Shown: piece after piece, positions 24,684-35,009 of the stretch
Position numbering within the stretch: the first letter of the stretch is position 1
Layout: every line of letters begins with the position of its first letter
Assembly: GCF_000717345.1 (NCBI RefSeq)
Contig: NZ_JNZA01000004.1
Location: 1 to 64,000, forward strand
Direction: 5' to 3'
Length of the DNA stretch: 64,000 nucleotides
DNA from: Streptomyces lydicus
Lineage (GTDB): Bacteria > Actinomycetota > Actinomycetes > Streptomycetales > Streptomycetaceae
Notes under the pieces: generated by a model
Told to the model about the DNA's origin: nothing
Database searches by the model: none
What the model saw: the letters and a program-made list of their open reading frames with translations, nothing else
Position numbers and translations under genes: made by a program

Positions 24684-25631
24684 ATGTCACTGAACGCGGC
24701 GGCTCAGGACGTGGCCAGCCGGCTACGCGACGGCATGGTGCGCGGCGTGCTGTCCTTCCCGCTCACCAGCTTCCGCCCCGACGGCAGCCTCGACCTGGAC
24801 GCCTACCGCGCCTACCTGGCCCAGCAGTTGGCCACCTCCCCCGGCGCCGTCTTCCCGGCCTGCGGCACGGGCGAGTTCACGGCACTGGACGAGGACGAGT
24901 ACCGCCAGGTCGTCACCGCGGCGGTCGAGGTGGCCGCCGGACGGCTGCCGGTCGTCGCCGGACTCGGCTACGGCTGGGCGCAGGCCCTGCGGTTCGCCCG
25001 GATCGCGGAGGAGGCCGGTGCGGACGCCGCGCTGGTGCTCCCCCACTATCTCCTCCAGGCCCCCCAGCGGGGCCTGGTCGAGCAGCTGCGCCGGATCGCC
25101 GCCGGGACCCGGCTGCCGCTCATCGCCTACCAGCGCGACCAGGTGGCGTTCACCGTCGAGAGCCTGCGCCGGATCGCCGAACTCCCCACCGTCATCGGCC
25201 TCAAGGACGGGCACGGCGACCTGGACCGCCTGCAGCGCCTGACCCTGTCCGCGCCCGATCACCTGCTCTTCTTCAACGGGGCCGCCACCGCCGAACTACA
25301 GGCCCGGGCCTACGCCGCGGTCGGCGTGCCCGCCTACTCCTCGGCGGTGCACGCCTTCGCTCCCGAGATCGCCGACGCCTTCTTCACCGCGGTGCGGGAC
25401 GACGACCGGGCCACCGCCGACGCACTGCTGCGCGGCTTCTACGTCCCGCTGGTCGAGTTGCGCGACCGGGTGCCCGGCTATGCGGTCTCCCTGGTCAAGG
25501 CCGCCGCCCGGCTGCGCGGCAGGCCCGTCGGCCCGGTCCGCGCCCCGCTCACCGACCCCGGCCCGGAGGACCTGGACGAGCTGGAGAAGCTGCTGGCCAC
25601 CGGGCTTGAGCTGGTGGGATCCGCGGACTGA
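24684..25631 (+). CDS. kdgD: 5-dehydro-4-deoxyglucarate dehydratase
   Basis: A 315-residue DHDPS-superfamily TIM barrel. It makes 2,5-dioxopentanoate, CO2 and water from 5-keto-4-deoxy-D-glucarate. PACGTGEFTALDEDEY, ALVLPHYLLQAPQRGL, LIAYQRDQVAF (Tyr) and VIGLKDGHGDLDRL (Schiff-base Lys) are all the family signature. ATG 24684 follows TTGGAGGCTAGTTC. It leads a three-gene rightward operon with the permease and glucarate dehydratase. It acts after the third gene's enzyme in the pathway. Confidence 0.93.
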   Translation: MSLNAAAQDVASRLRDGMVRGVLSFPLTSFRPDGSLDLDAYRAYLAQQLATSPGAVFPACGTGEFTALDEDEYRQVVTAAVEVAAGRLPVVAGLGYGWAQALRFARIAEEAGADAALVLPHYLLQAPQRGLVEQLRRIAAGTRLPLIAYQRDQVAFTVESLRRIAELPTVIGLKDGHGDLDRLQRLTLSAPDHLLFFNGAATAELQARAYAAVGVPAYSSAVHAFAPEIADAFFTAVRDDDRATADALLRGFYVPLVELRDRVPGYAVSLVKAAARLRGRPVGPVRAPLTDPGPEDLDELEKLLATGLELVGSAD

Positions 25632-25751
25632 GCCACGCCCTGCCGCGCACCGCCCGCACGTCACCCCCCGCACTTCCTCGCCCCCGGCCCGTGCCACGTC
25701 CGACGGACCGGAGGGCACCTTTCTGAGCGCAGTTCAAAGGGGAACTGACCC

Positions 25752-27089
25752 ATGCCTCTTGTTGTCGTCGGCATCAGCGTACTGATCCTGCTGTTCCTCA
25801 TGACGAAGCTGAAACTCAACGGCTTCATCGCCCTGCTCCTGGTGGCCGTCGGGGTCGCACTGGTCGAGGGGGTGTCGGTCGAGAAGATCCCGGACGTCCT
25901 CGCGGAGGGCGTCGGCGGCCAGATAGGCGACACGATGCTCGTCGTCGGGCTCGGCGCCATTGTGGGCCGCGTCATGGGCGACTCGGGCGCCGCCCAGCGC
26001 GTCGCGAACCGGCTCGTCGACGCCTTCGGGCTCCGCTTCGTGCAGGTCGCCATGGTCGTGACGGCCATGCTCATCGGGGTGACCATGTTCTACGAGGTCG
26101 CCTTCGTCATCATCGTGCCCGTGGCGTTCACCCTCGTCCGGGTCACCCGCAAGAACCTGTTGTGGGTGGGGCTCCCGATGTCGATCGCCCTGTCCACCAT
26201 GCACAGTTTCCTGCCGCCGCACCCCGGCCCCACCGCCGTCGCCGCCACCTTCCACGCCTCGGTGGGCCACACGCTGTTCTACGGCCTCTTCTTCGCCGTG
26301 CCGTTCGGCGCGCTCGTCGCCCTGGTGTGGCCGCGGCTGCCGTTCATCCGGAAGATGAACCCCACCATCCCTCACGGGCTGGTCACGGAGCGGGTGTTCG
26401 ACGAGGACGAGATGCCGGGCATGGCCTGGTCGATGCTGGTGGCCTTGTTCCCGGTCGTGCTGATCGCGGGTGCCGCGGTGGCCAAGATGGCCGTGCCGGG
26501 GCCCAACCCGGTGCTGCCCGTCGTCTCCTTCCTCGGCTCCGCCCCGATCGCCCTGCTGCTGACCCTGCTCCTCGCCGTCTGGGCGTTCGGCCCGCGGATC
26601 GGCCGCGGACTGGACGAGGTCAGTGCGTCGTGCACCTCGTCGGCCAAGGCCATGGCCATGATCCTGCTGGTGATCGGTGCGGGTGGCGCGTTCAAGAACG
26701 TCCTCGTCGAGGCCGGGATATCGGACTACATCAAGGACGTCACCCACAGCTGGCCCGTCTCACCGATCCTGCTGGCCTGGCTCGTCGCGGTCATCCTCCG
26801 CATCGCGCTCGGGTCGGCGACGGTCGCGGTGGTCACGGCGGCCGGCGTGGTGCAGCCGCTCCTGGCGGGCAGCGGTGTCCACCCCGAGCTCATGGTGCTC
26901 GCCGTCTCCTGCGGCTCGATCGCCTTCAGCCACGTCAACGACCCCGGGTTCTGGATGTTCAAGGAGTACTTCAACCTGTCGGTCCTCGACGCGATCAAGG
27001 CGCGGACGACATACACGACCGTGCTCGCGGTCCTCGGCCTGGGCGGCGTACTCGCCGTCGAGTGGACCCTCGACGCCCTCGCCCTCTGA
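25752..27089 (+). CDS. GntP-family gluconate/glucarate:H+ symporter
   Basis: A 445-residue membrane permease with 12 or so helices. Motifs: [28 protein letters not shown], the re-entrant [17 protein letters not shown] (signature of GntP permeases), and [12 protein letters not shown] with [19 protein letters not shown] near the end. It imports a sugar acid with a proton. The neighbours make D-glucarate or galactarate the best substrate guess. It starts at ATG 25752, 120 bases after kdgD. Confidence 0.9.
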   Translation: MPLVVVGISVLILLFLMTKLKLNGFIALLLVAVGVALVEGVSVEKIPDVLAEGVGGQIGDTMLVVGLGAIVGRVMGDSGAAQRVANRLVDAFGLRFVQVAMVVTAMLIGVTMFYEVAFVIIVPVAFTLVRVTRKNLLWVGLPMSIALSTMHSFLPPHPGPTAVAATFHASVGHTLFYGLFFAVPFGALVALVWPRLPFIRKMNPTIPHGLVTERVFDEDEMPGMAWSMLVALFPVVLIAGAAVAKMAVPGPNPVLPVVSFLGSAPIALLLTLLLAVWAFGPRIGRGLDEVSASCTSSAKAMAMILLVIGAGGAFKNVLVEAGISDYIKDVTHSWPVSPILLAWLVAVILRIALGSATVAVVTAAGVVQPLLAGSGVHPELMVLAVSCGSIAFSHVNDPGFWMFKEYFNLSVLDAIKARTTYTTVLAVLGLGGVLAVEWTLDALAL

Positions 27090-27138
27090 CCTTCGCACAT
27101 GCGGAACCCCGCTGAGACCAGGACGTAAAGGAACCCTC

Positions 27139-28476
27139 ATGAGGAACGACAACCAGCCGACCGTCACCGAGTTCTCCGTGTACCCCGTCGCCGGCCGGGA
27201 CTCGATGGAGCTGAACCTCTCCGGCGCGCACGGCCCCTTCTTCACCCGCAACGTGGTCGTCCTGAAGGACTCGGAGGGCCGTACGGGGCTCGGCGAGGTA
27301 CCGGGCGGGGAGCAGATCACGCGGACGCTGCGCGACGCCGAGTCCCTCGTCGTCGGCGCCAAGGTGGGCGACTACCAGCGCGTGCTGCGGGAGATCGGCG
27401 CGCGGTTCGGCGACCGGGACGCCGGCGGCAGAGGCCCGCAGACCTTCGACCAGCGCACCACCGTCCACGCCGTCACCGCCGTCGAGGCGGGTCTGCTGGA
27501 CCTCCTGGGGCAGCACCTCGACGTCCCGGTGGCGGCCCTGCTCGGAGAGGGGCAGCAGCGTGCGTCGGTACGCGTCCTCGGCTACCTCTTCTACGTGGGC
27601 GACCCCGACCGCACCGACCTGGAGTACGTACGCGAACCGGACTCCCCCGTGAAGTGGTACCGGATCCGCCACGAGGAGGCGCTGACCGCCGAGGCGATCG
27701 TGCGTCAGGCCGAGGCCGGCCACGACCTCTACGGCTTCCGGGACTTCAAGCTCAAGGGCGGGGTGCTGGACGGCAGCGAGGAGGTCAAGGCGATCCGCAG
27801 GCTCAAGGACCGCTTCCCCGAGGCGCGGATCACCCTCGACCCCAACGGCGCGTGGTCGCTGCCGGAGGCGATCGAGCTGTGCCGGCCGCTGGTCGGCACC
27901 CTCGCGTACGCCGAGGACCCGTGCGGCGCCGAGAACGGTTACTCGGGCCGCGAGGTCCTGGCCGAGTTCCGGCGCGCCACCGGCCTCCCCACGGCCACCA
28001 ACATGATCGCGACGGACTGGCGGCAGCTGACCCACGCCCTGGCCCTGCAGAGCGTGTCCATCCCGCTTGCCGACCCGCACTTCTGGACCATGCGGGGCTC
28101 GGTACGGGTCGCCCAGCTCTGCCATGCGATGGGCCTGACCTGGGGATGCCACTCGAACAACCACTTCGACATCTCGCTGGCCATGGTGGCGCACTGCGGG
28201 GCCGCGGCGCCCGGGGAGTACAACGCCCTGGACACGCACTGGATCTGGCAGGAGGGCCTGGAGCGGCTCACCGTCGACCCTCCGCGCATCGTCGGCGGTG
28301 AGATCGCCCTCCCGAGCGCCCCGGGCCTCGGCATCCGGCTCGACATGGACCGGCTGCTGGCTGCGCACGAGCTGTACCGGGAGAAGGCGCTGGGGGCGCG
28401 GGACGACGCGGCCGGGATGCGGTACCTCGTGCCCGGCTGGACCTTCGACAGCAAGCGTCCCTGTCTGGTGCGGTAG
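27139..28476 (+). CDS. gudD: glucarate dehydratase
   Basis: A 445-residue enolase-superfamily enzyme. It dehydrates D-glucarate to 5-keto-4-deoxyglucarate. Active-site blocks: [10 protein letters not shown] (catalytic KxK), [14 protein letters not shown] and [15 protein letters not shown] (metal ligands), TNMIATDW (Asn) and [22 protein letters not shown] (His general base). Length matches GudD (about 446 aa). ATG 27139 follows AAAGGAACCCTC. Last gene of the operon; it converges on the GPP34 gene with only three bases between the stops. Confidence 0.94.
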   Translation: MRNDNQPTVTEFSVYPVAGRDSMELNLSGAHGPFFTRNVVVLKDSEGRTGLGEVPGGEQITRTLRDAESLVVGAKVGDYQRVLREIGARFGDRDAGGRGPQTFDQRTTVHAVTAVEAGLLDLLGQHLDVPVAALLGEGQQRASVRVLGYLFYVGDPDRTDLEYVREPDSPVKWYRIRHEEALTAEAIVRQAEAGHDLYGFRDFKLKGGVLDGSEEVKAIRRLKDRFPEARITLDPNGAWSLPEAIELCRPLVGTLAYAEDPCGAENGYSGREVLAEFRRATGLPTATNMIATDWRQLTHALALQSVSIPLADPHFWTMRGSVRVAQLCHAMGLTWGCHSNNHFDISLAMVAHCGAAAPGEYNALDTHWIWQEGLERLTVDPPRIVGGEIALPSAPGLGIRLDMDRLLAAHELYREKALGARDDAAGMRYLVPGWTFDSKRPCLVR

Positions 28477-28479
28477 CGG

Positions 28480-29097
28480 TCAGTCGCCGCCGGGGCCGCG
28501 CCACACGTTGTCGAAGGCGGCCTTGTCGAGGGCGCGCCGCTGCCGCTCGAACTCCAGCTGGCGCAGTGCGTCATCGACCGCGCCGAGCACCGTCGCCACC
28601 GCGCCCTCGGGCACGTCCGGGGGGCTGTCGGTGCGCTCGTCGCCGATGCCGAGGGACGCCGCGAGGGTGACCAGGACGGGCTCCTCCGCCGCCCAGCGGT
28701 CCGTCGCGGCGCGCCGGGCGGGGGTGTCGGCCAGCACCATCTCGCTGCCTCTGAAGGGCCGCCGGCCGCGGCGCCGTTGCCGGGTGAGCTGCCCCTCCTC
28801 CTCGAAGGCGGCGAGGTAGGCCGTGGACAGATCGCGACCCCTGCGCCACAGCCAGTCGTCGACCGACTCGTACGGCGTCCGGTCCACCAGGGAGCCCGCC
28901 GCCTCGTCCAGGAGGCGGTCGGCGATGGTCGGCCGGTAGCCGGGCACGAGGTGAGCGCCGTCCAGGCTTACCGCCTGCGCGTTCAGGAGGTCGGTCAGCT
29001 CGGCCCCGGCGAGCGCGAGCGACAGGTCGCCGCGCTCCAAGGGGCGGCTGGACTCCTCGTCCAGGGCAATGATCAGCAGATCCCGCGGTGTGGTCAC
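28480..29097 (-). CDS. GPP34 (GOLPH3/Vps74)-like protein
   Basis: A 205-residue all-helical protein. It starts TPRDLLIIALDEESSRPL and continues SLALAGAELTDLLNAQAVSLDGAHLVPG, the canonical N-terminus of the GPP34 family, then RTPYESVDDWLWRRGRDLSTAYLAAFEEEGQLTRQRRR. In eukaryotes the family binds PI4P. Bacterial members are common in Streptomyces and their role is not known. GTG 29097 is chosen because it opens the domain at residue 2. Confidence 0.88.
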   Translation of the reverse strand: MTTPRDLLIIALDEESSRPLERGDLSLALAGAELTDLLNAQAVSLDGAHLVPGYRPTIADRLLDEAAGSLVDRTPYESVDDWLWRRGRDLSTAYLAAFEEEGQLTRQRRRGRRPFRGSEMVLADTPARRAATDRWAAEEPVLVTLAASLGIGDERTDSPPDVPEGAVATVLGAVDDALRQLEFERQRRALDKAAFDNVWRGPGGD

Positions 29098-29333
29098 GGA
29101 CGGCTCCCCGTCAGGACGTCGGCAGCAAGGGTGCCCGAGGGCACCAGGCCCGCCGACGAGCACTCCCGTACCCGAGCTTACGGAGTGCCGACCACCGCTG
29201 CATCCCGCGCCGGACGCGGCCCGCGCGGGCACTGCGGCACGCCACGGCCGGGGGGATGATGGCTGACAGGGGCGGAGGCAGGCCGTAGGCGGCGGACCGT
29301 GGGGAAGGAGCGACTCATGGGCCGGAGCCGCAG

Positions 29334-30302
29334 ATGACCGGCAGTGCCGGCGAGGTGCCGGTGCCCCCGCCGGACCGGGCGGGCAACGGGCCGGCCGTCT
29401 CCCGTGCGGAGTTCGACGCGCTGTTCGCGTCGGTCCGCACCTGGGGCCGCTGGACCCCCGCCGACCGTGGCGCCTGCAACCGGATCACCGCGGACCGGGT
29501 ACGGCGGGCCGCGGCGCTGGTCCGGTCCGGGACGGTCGTCCCGATGGCGCGCCCCTGGGACACCGTGGCCGGGCCGGACAACAGCAGGCCCGCCCTGCAC
29601 TACATGTCCGACCTCGGTGACGTGGAGGCGCCGGAACCGGCCACTCACAAGGACTTCCTCGCCGTCGACTTCCACGGCAAGGCCGTCAGCCACCTGGACG
29701 CGCTGGCCCACGTCGCCTACCGCGGGTGCCTCTACGACGGCGGTACGGCGCGCGACCTGGTCGGTGCCGCGGGTGCCCGCTTCGGTGCCGTCTCCGCGCT
29801 CGGTGCCCTCGTCACCAGGGGGGTGCTCCTGGACCTGCCCAGGGTCCTGGGGGTCGACTGGCTGGAGCCCGGGCAGGCCGTGCACGCCGAGGACCTCGTG
29901 GCCGCGGAGCGGGCGCTCGGCGTGACGGTCGAGGAGGGCGACGCGGTGCTGCTGCGGTGCGGTGGCCTGCGGCGCCGCCGGGAACGGGGCGCCTGGGACC
30001 CCGGCACGGCGAGCGCCGGTCTGCATGTGGACGCCGTGCCGCTGCTGGCGGAGCGCGGCATCGCCCTGCTCGGGGGTGACGGGGACAGTGACGTACGGCC
30101 CTCACCGGTCGACGGTGTGCATTCCCCGGTTCACGCGCTGGCGATCGCGGCGATGGGGGTCCCGCTGCTGGACAACCTCGACCTGGAGGCGCTCTCGGTG
30201 GCCGGCGGCGAGACGGGCCGGTACGCGTTCCTGCTGGTGGTGGCGCCCCTGAACGTCCCCGGTGGGACCGGCTCGCCGGTCAATCCGGTCGCGGTCCTGT
30301 GA
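29334..30302 (+). CDS. cyclase-family (kynurenine formamidase fold) metal hydrolase
   Basis: A 322-residue protein of the cyclase family. The metal site is recognisable in KDFLAVDFHGKAVSHLDALAHVAYRG: where kynurenine formamidase has HxGTHxDxPxH, this has SHLDALAH. The end PVHALAIAAMGVPLLDNLDLEALS and the last strand FLLVVAPLNVPGGTGSPVNPVAVL match actinobacterial cyclases. ATG 29334 is preceded by GGAGC. The substrate is unknown. It stands between the GPP34 gene and the large phosphatase gene. Confidence 0.87.
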   Translation: MTGSAGEVPVPPPDRAGNGPAVSRAEFDALFASVRTWGRWTPADRGACNRITADRVRRAAALVRSGTVVPMARPWDTVAGPDNSRPALHYMSDLGDVEAPEPATHKDFLAVDFHGKAVSHLDALAHVAYRGCLYDGGTARDLVGAAGARFGAVSALGALVTRGVLLDLPRVLGVDWLEPGQAVHAEDLVAAERALGVTVEEGDAVLLRCGGLRRRRERGAWDPGTASAGLHVDAVPLLAERGIALLGGDGDSDVRPSPVDGVHSPVHALAIAAMGVPLLDNLDLEALSVAGGETGRYAFLLVVAPLNVPGGTGSPVNPVAVL

Positions 30303-30332
30303 CCGGCCGGCGCGCGGCGGCCGCAGGTCCGG

Positions 30333-30353
30333 GGGCGGGCGGCCCGCCCGCCT
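30333..30353 (+). terminator. GC-rich hairpin after cyclase gene
   Basis: GGGCGGGC g GCCCGCCC with further CGCC and a TTT. The loop must open a few pairs to form. It begins 31 bases after the stop. Confidence 0.4.
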
Positions 30354-30379
30354 TTCGCCCCCCTTCGTGATCAGCCGCG

Positions 30380-30395
30380 AGATGTACAAACATCT
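30380..30395. promoter_or_regulatory. AGATGT-N4-ACATCT palindrome before phosphatase gene
   Basis: A perfect 6-base inverted repeat with a four-base spacer (ACAA), overlapping a TACAAT hexamer at 30395-30400. It lies about 75 bases before the chosen start at 30470. GntR-like regulators use such sites. Confidence 0.45.
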
Positions 30396-30469
30396 ACAAT
30401 TGGGGCCAATGGCACAGCTGCTCCGGGGTGCGGGCGGCCGGGCCGGTACCGATGAGGGAAGTGGTTCGG

Positions 30470-33316
30470 ATGGGGGTCGTGGGTGTGGGCAGCGGCCCCG
30501 CGCGCGTCCGTGAGCAGTTCCTTCGCGGCGGGACGGTCGAGGGGGCCGTGCGCAGCCCGATCCTCAGTTCGTGGCAGCGTTCCCAGGAGCTGGGGCTCTC
30601 ACCGGATGCCTGCGACCTGCCCTACCGCCCGGACATCGACCTGGAGGGCCGGCTCGTCAGCGCCGCCCGCCCCGTAATGGACCGCTTGGAGGCGCGCTTC
30701 GCCGGGATGAACATGAACGTGTCCCTCGCCGACGGCCACGGGGCGGTGCTGCAACGCCGGTTCGGCAGCCCCGCCATGGCCCGCCAGCTGGCCGCGATCC
30801 AGAGCGTCCCGGGCTTCGTGTTCGCCGAGCAGTTCGCCGGGACCAACGGCATCGGCCTCGCCCTCGCGGAACGACAGCTGATCAACGTCTACGGCGCCGA
30901 GCACTTCGCGGAGCGCGCCCAGGCGAATGCCTGCTCGGCAATTCCCGTACGGGACCCGCTCAGTGGGCGGATCGAGGGCATTCTCTGCTTCGGCTACCCG
31001 CTCGCCGACGCGGAGGCGGACGCGGAGCTGAACCTCCTGATCCGCCGGGCGGCCGGCGCCATCGAACGACGGTTGCTGAAGCAGAGTTCGGCGCGTGAGC
31101 GCGCCCTGCTGCAGGCGTACCTCGACGCCAGGCAGCGCCGCGCGCCGGCCGGCGGCAGGGGCGCGGACGGGCAGCCGGCCGGGCTCGGCGCGCGCGGTCT
31201 GGACCGGCGCGACGAGACGGTCCTGAAGGAGCAGGCCGCCGGCCTGATCTCCGCGGCCCAGCGGGCCGCCGTCGACGTGTGGCTGCCCGGCGGCCGGCAG
31301 GTCACCCTGCTGAGCCACCCGGTGACCAGCCCCTCCGGGGTGGAGGGCGTCGCGATCGAAGCGGTCTTCGCCCCCGGTCAGCGCCTCGCCGTCCCCGTCG
31401 ACGCCGAGGCACCGGGCGGCCCGGCACAGCAGCCGGGGGCGCCCACCGACCGGCCGCCGCCGCGGAGCCCCGACGGCGTGACCGGCCGGCCGGTCACGAC
31501 GGCCCGTACGCCCGGCACGACCGGCGACGCCACCGGCCGGGAGCCCGGCGGGCTGATCATGGTGGGCGAGCCGGAAGTGGGCAGGTACGCGGTGGCCGCC
31601 CGGCGCCGCCTGGAGCTGCTGTCCGAGGCCAGCACCCGTATCGGCACCACCCTGGACGTGGCCGGCACGGCCCGGGAACTCGCCGAGATGGCCGTGCCGC
31701 GCCTGGCCGACTTCGTCACCATCGACCTGTCCCCCACGGTGCTGCGCGGCGAGGAGCCCAGCGACCCCCGTACCGGCCTGCACCGCACCGTGGTGCACGG
31801 CTTTCGCGCGGACTGCCCCTTCTACCCGGCCGGTGAACGGGTCGAGCTGCGCTCCACCACCCCCCAGCTGCGCGCGCTGGCCGACGGCCAGCCGGTGCTC
31901 GAACCCGAGCTGAGCAGCGCCGCGGGGTGGATCGCCCAGAACCCCGAGCACGCCCGGAGCATTCTCGACCACGGGGTGCACTCCCTCGTCGCCGTGCCCC
32001 TGCTGGCCCGCGGGATCGCCCTGGGCGTCGCGAGTTTCTACCGCTCGCGGGACCCGGCGCCTTACGGGGACGACGACCGTTCCCTGGCGCTGGAGCTCGC
32101 CACCCGTGCCGCCATCTGCATTGACAACGCCCGCCGTTACACCCGCGAGCACTCCATGGTGCTGGCCCTCCAGCGCAGCCTGCTGCCGCACAGCTTCCCC
32201 GAGCAGAACGCCGTCGAGGTCGCCCACCGGTACATGCCGGCCGCGTCGGGTGTGGGCGGCGACTGGTTCGACGTCATTCCGCTGTCGAGCACGCGCGTCG
32301 CCCTCGTCGTCGGGGACGTCGTCGGCCACGGCCTGCACGCCGCCGCCACCATGGGCCGGTTGCGTACCGCGGCACGCAACTTCGCCGAACTGGACCTCGC
32401 CCCGGACGAACTCCTGACGCACCTCGACAATCTGGTGGGGCGTCTCGACCGGGACGAGGGATTCGAGGACCCGTCCGCCGGCGGTACCGGCATCATCGGC
32501 GCGACCTGCCTGTACGCCATCTACGACCCCACCTCGCAGCAGTGCGTCATGGCCCGGGCCGGCCACCCGCCGCCCGCGCTGGTCGCTCCGGACGGCTCGG
32601 TCACCTTTCCCGACCTGCCGGCGGGGCCGCCGCTGGGCCTGGGCGGGCTGCCGTTCGAGACCGCCGCGTTCCACCTCCCCGAGGGCAGCCAGCTCGTCCT
32701 CTACACCGACGGGCTGGTCGCGGACCGGCGGCGCGACCTCGACACGGCGCTCGACCAGCTGGGGCGGGTCCTGGCGCAGCCGAACCGCGCTCCGGAGGAC
32801 ACCTGTGACGCGGTGTGCCACAGCGTGGTGCCGCTGCATCCGACGGACGACATCGCCCTGCTCGTCGCCCGTACCCACGCGCTGGCTCCCGGCCGGATCG
32901 CCACCTGGGAGCTGCCCACCGACCCGTCGCGCGTCCGCGACATCCGGGCCGCCGTCACCCGCCGGCTGTCCGAATGGGGTCTGGACGAGGTCGTGTACGC
33001 CACCCAACTGCTGCTCAGCGAGCTGGTCACCAACGCCATCCGCTACGGCAGCGGTCCCATCCAGGTCCGTCTGCTCCACGACCGCACGCTCACCTGCGAG
33101 GTCGCCGACACCAGCAGCACCGCTCCGCACCTGCGCCGGGCGGCCACCACGGACGAGGGCGGCCGCGGCCTGTTCCTCGTCGCCCAGCTCGCCCAGACCT
33201 GGGGGACGCGGTACACCGCGGACGGGAAGGTCATCTGGGCGGAGTGCGCGCTCGACGCGACCAGCGGCCGGTCGGACGCCGCCGAAAGCTATCTTCACGA
33301 CATTCCCGCCATCTGA
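30470..33316 (+). CDS. GAF-GAF-SpoIIE phosphatase-HATPase regulator
   Basis: A 948-residue cytosolic signalling protein. Residues about 40-200 resemble the N-terminal sensor of AcoR/DhaR activators (FAEQFAGTNGIGLALAE, INVYGAEHFAERAQ, CSAIPVRDPLSGRIEG). After a low-complexity linker there is a GAF domain, about 390-560. A PP2C/SpoIIE domain follows at about 570-785 (ALQRSLLPHSFP, GVGGDWFDVI, VVGDVVGHGLHAA, LVLYTDGL). The C-terminal HATPase_c of the RsbW type has SELVTNAIRYG and DEGGRGLFLVAQLA. It probably controls an anti-sigma-factor antagonist, with phosphatase and kinase in one chain. ATG 30470 was chosen for the GAGGGAA ten bases upstream; ATG 30452 is also possible. Confidence 0.88.
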   Translation: MGVVGVGSGPARVREQFLRGGTVEGAVRSPILSSWQRSQELGLSPDACDLPYRPDIDLEGRLVSAARPVMDRLEARFAGMNMNVSLADGHGAVLQRRFGSPAMARQLAAIQSVPGFVFAEQFAGTNGIGLALAERQLINVYGAEHFAERAQANACSAIPVRDPLSGRIEGILCFGYPLADAEADAELNLLIRRAAGAIERRLLKQSSARERALLQAYLDARQRRAPAGGRGADGQPAGLGARGLDRRDETVLKEQAAGLISAAQRAAVDVWLPGGRQVTLLSHPVTSPSGVEGVAIEAVFAPGQRLAVPVDAEAPGGPAQQPGAPTDRPPPRSPDGVTGRPVTTARTPGTTGDATGREPGGLIMVGEPEVGRYAVAARRRLELLSEASTRIGTTLDVAGTARELAEMAVPRLADFVTIDLSPTVLRGEEPSDPRTGLHRTVVHGFRADCPFYPAGERVELRSTTPQLRALADGQPVLEPELSSAAGWIAQNPEHARSILDHGVHSLVAVPLLARGIALGVASFYRSRDPAPYGDDDRSLALELATRAAICIDNARRYTREHSMVLALQRSLLPHSFPEQNAVEVAHRYMPAASGVGGDWFDVIPLSSTRVALVVGDVVGHGLHAAATMGRLRTAARNFAELDLAPDELLTHLDNLVGRLDRDEGFEDPSAGGTGIIGATCLYAIYDPTSQQCVMARAGHPPPALVAPDGSVTFPDLPAGPPLGLGGLPFETAAFHLPEGSQLVLYTDGLVADRRRDLDTALDQLGRVLAQPNRAPEDTCDAVCHSVVPLHPTDDIALLVARTHALAPGRIATWELPTDPSRVRDIRAAVTRRLSEWGLDEVVYATQLLLSELVTNAIRYGSGPIQVRLLHDRTLTCEVADTSSTAPHLRRAATTDEGGRGLFLVAQLAQTWGTRYTADGKVIWAECALDATSGRSDAAESYLHDIPAI

Positions 33317-33479
33317 CAGCCTGTCCGGCATCACGGCCAAAGGGGGTCGTAGCATGACCGAAAGGCGGTAGCAGGTGGTGTGCGCCGCGAGGAACACCGC
33401 GACGCGTTCACCGGTCACAGCCCTCACCGGCAGTACCGATGCCGTCGGGAAGAACCGAGGCCGACCCCCGGAGAAGTCC

Positions 33480-35009
33480 GTGCACGACGCTCCCGAGAAT
33501 CACGCTCCGTCCCGCCACGGCCCCGCGCCCCTCGTCCGCATACGCGGTCTCGGCAAGCGGTTCGGCGGCACCGTCGCGCTGGACGCCGTCGACCTCGACA
33601 TCCACGCGGGCAGTGTGCTCGCCCTGCTCGGGCCCAACGGCGCCGGAAAGTCCACCCTCATCAAGGTGCTCGCGGGCATCCACCGCGCGGACGAGGGCGA
33701 GGTGACCGTCGCCGGGCATCCGCTCGGCAGCGAGGCGGCCTCCCGCACCATGGCGTTCATCCACCAGGACCTGGGACTGGTCGAGTGGATGACGGTGGCC
33801 GAGAACATCGCGCTGGGCACCGGCTATCCGCGCCGTGCGGGGCTGATCTCCTGGCGGGCGACCCGCCGGCGGGGCGCCGCGGCGCTGGACCTCGTCGCCG
33901 CGCACCTCGACCCGCGCGCCACCGTCGCCGGCCTCCCGCGTGCCGAACGCTCGCTGGTGGCCATCGCCCGCGCGCTGGCCACCGACGCCGAACTCCTCGT
34001 CCTCGACGAACCGACCGCCAGTCTGCCGGCGGCAGACTGCGCCCGGCTCTTCGACGTGCTGCACGCCCTGCGCGACCGGGGCCACGCCCTCGTGCACGTC
34101 ACCCACCGGCTGGACGAGGTGTACCAGGTCGCCGACTCCTTCGCCGTACTGCGCGACGGTCGCCTCGTGCGCCGGGGCCCGCTCGCCGGGCACAGTCCGG
34201 CGCGGCTGGTGCAGGACATCGTGGGCCACCACCCCGGCGGCCACCGGTTCGCCCCGGCCGCCGGCCCGGTCGTGCTGAGGCTGCGCGAGGTCCGTACCGA
34301 GAACACCGCGCCGGTCAGCCTGGACGTGCGCGCCGGGGAGATCCTCGGCATGGTGGGGCTCACCGGCGCCGGACACCGGGAACTGGGCCGCGCGCTCGCC
34401 GGTTCCGGGCCGCTGCTGGGCGGCCGGGCGTCGCTCGACGGGCGGCCGTACGCGCCGCGTTCGGTCGCGGCGGCCGTCGCGTCCGGCGTGGGCCTGGTGA
34501 CCAGCAACCGCCAGGAGGAGGGCTGCGCCGCCGAACTGACCGTACGGGAGAACTTCCTGGCCAACCCGCGGGCGGCCGGGCGGCCGGCCTGGCGCTGGGT
34601 CAGCCCGCGGCGCGAGCGGGCCGAGGCCGCGGCCCTGGTCCGGCGGTTCTCGGTGCACCCCGGGGACACCGAAGCGCCGATCGCCACCCTCTCCGGTGGG
34701 AACCAGCAGAAGGTCCTGGTCGGCCGGGGACTCCGCACGAGCCGGCGGCTGCTGATCCTCGAAGAGCCGACCGCGGGGGTGGACGTGGGCGCCAAGGCGG
34801 CGCTCTACCGCCTGCTGCAGGAGGCGCTGGACGAGGGCCTGGCCGTGCTGTTGCTGTCCACCGACTTCGAGGAGGTCGCCGAGGTGTGCCACCGGGCGCT
34901 GGTGTTCGTCCGCGGGGCGATGACGACGGAGCTGAGCGGTGCGTCCCTGACCGTGGGCGGGCTGGCCCGCGCCTCCTCGGCGATGCCCGCCCTCACCGGG
35001 ACGACGTGA
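33480..35009 (+). CDS. sugar ABC transporter ATP-binding protein, two NBDs (RbsA/MglA type)
   Basis: A 509-residue tandem ABC ATPase. NBD1: LLGPNGAGKSTLIKVLAG (Walker A) and LLVLDEPTASLP (Walker B), but its signature reads LPRAERSLVAIARAL. NBD2: a degenerate Walker A (MVGLTGAGHRELGRAL, no Lys), signature LSGGNQQKVLVGRGL, Walker B LLILEEPTAGVDVGAKA. One good ATP site therefore forms from Walker A of NBD1 and the signature of NBD2, as in this family. GTG 33480 follows GGAGAAG. Its TGA overlaps the permease GTG (GTGA). Confidence 0.92.
   Translation: MHDAPENHAPSRHGPAPLVRIRGLGKRFGGTVALDAVDLDIHAGSVLALLGPNGAGKSTLIKVLAGIHRADEGEVTVAGHPLGSEAASRTMAFIHQDLGLVEWMTVAENIALGTGYPRRAGLISWRATRRRGAAALDLVAAHLDPRATVAGLPRAERSLVAIARALATDAELLVLDEPTASLPAADCARLFDVLHALRDRGHALVHVTHRLDEVYQVADSFAVLRDGRLVRRGPLAGHSPARLVQDIVGHHPGGHRFAPAAGPVVLRLREVRTENTAPVSLDVRAGEILGMVGLTGAGHRELGRALAGSGPLLGGRASLDGRPYAPRSVAAAVASGVGLVTSNRQEEGCAAELTVRENFLANPRAAGRPAWRWVSPRRERAEAAALVRRFSVHPGDTEAPIATLSGGNQQKVLVGRGLRTSRRLLILEEPTAGVDVGAKAALYRLLQEALDEGLAVLLLSTDFEEVAEVCHRALVFVRGAMTTELSGASLTVGGLARASSAMPALTGTT

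Noticed and set aside
33354..33371. A five-codon ORF (ATG to TAG) behind AAAGGGGG before the ABC operon.
   Set aside because: Could be a leader peptide, but the peptide (MTERR) has no regulatory codon run and no attenuator hairpin follows; likely chance.
30599..33427. A 940-codon minus-strand frame.
   Set aside because: Shadow of the SpoIIE/HATPase gene; composition typical of antisense high-GC frames.
33380..35005. Upstream extension of the permease frame through the ATPase gene.
   Set aside because: Arg/Pro-rich nonsense in the +1 frame of the ABC ATPase; the permease starts at GTG 35006 with the stop overlap.
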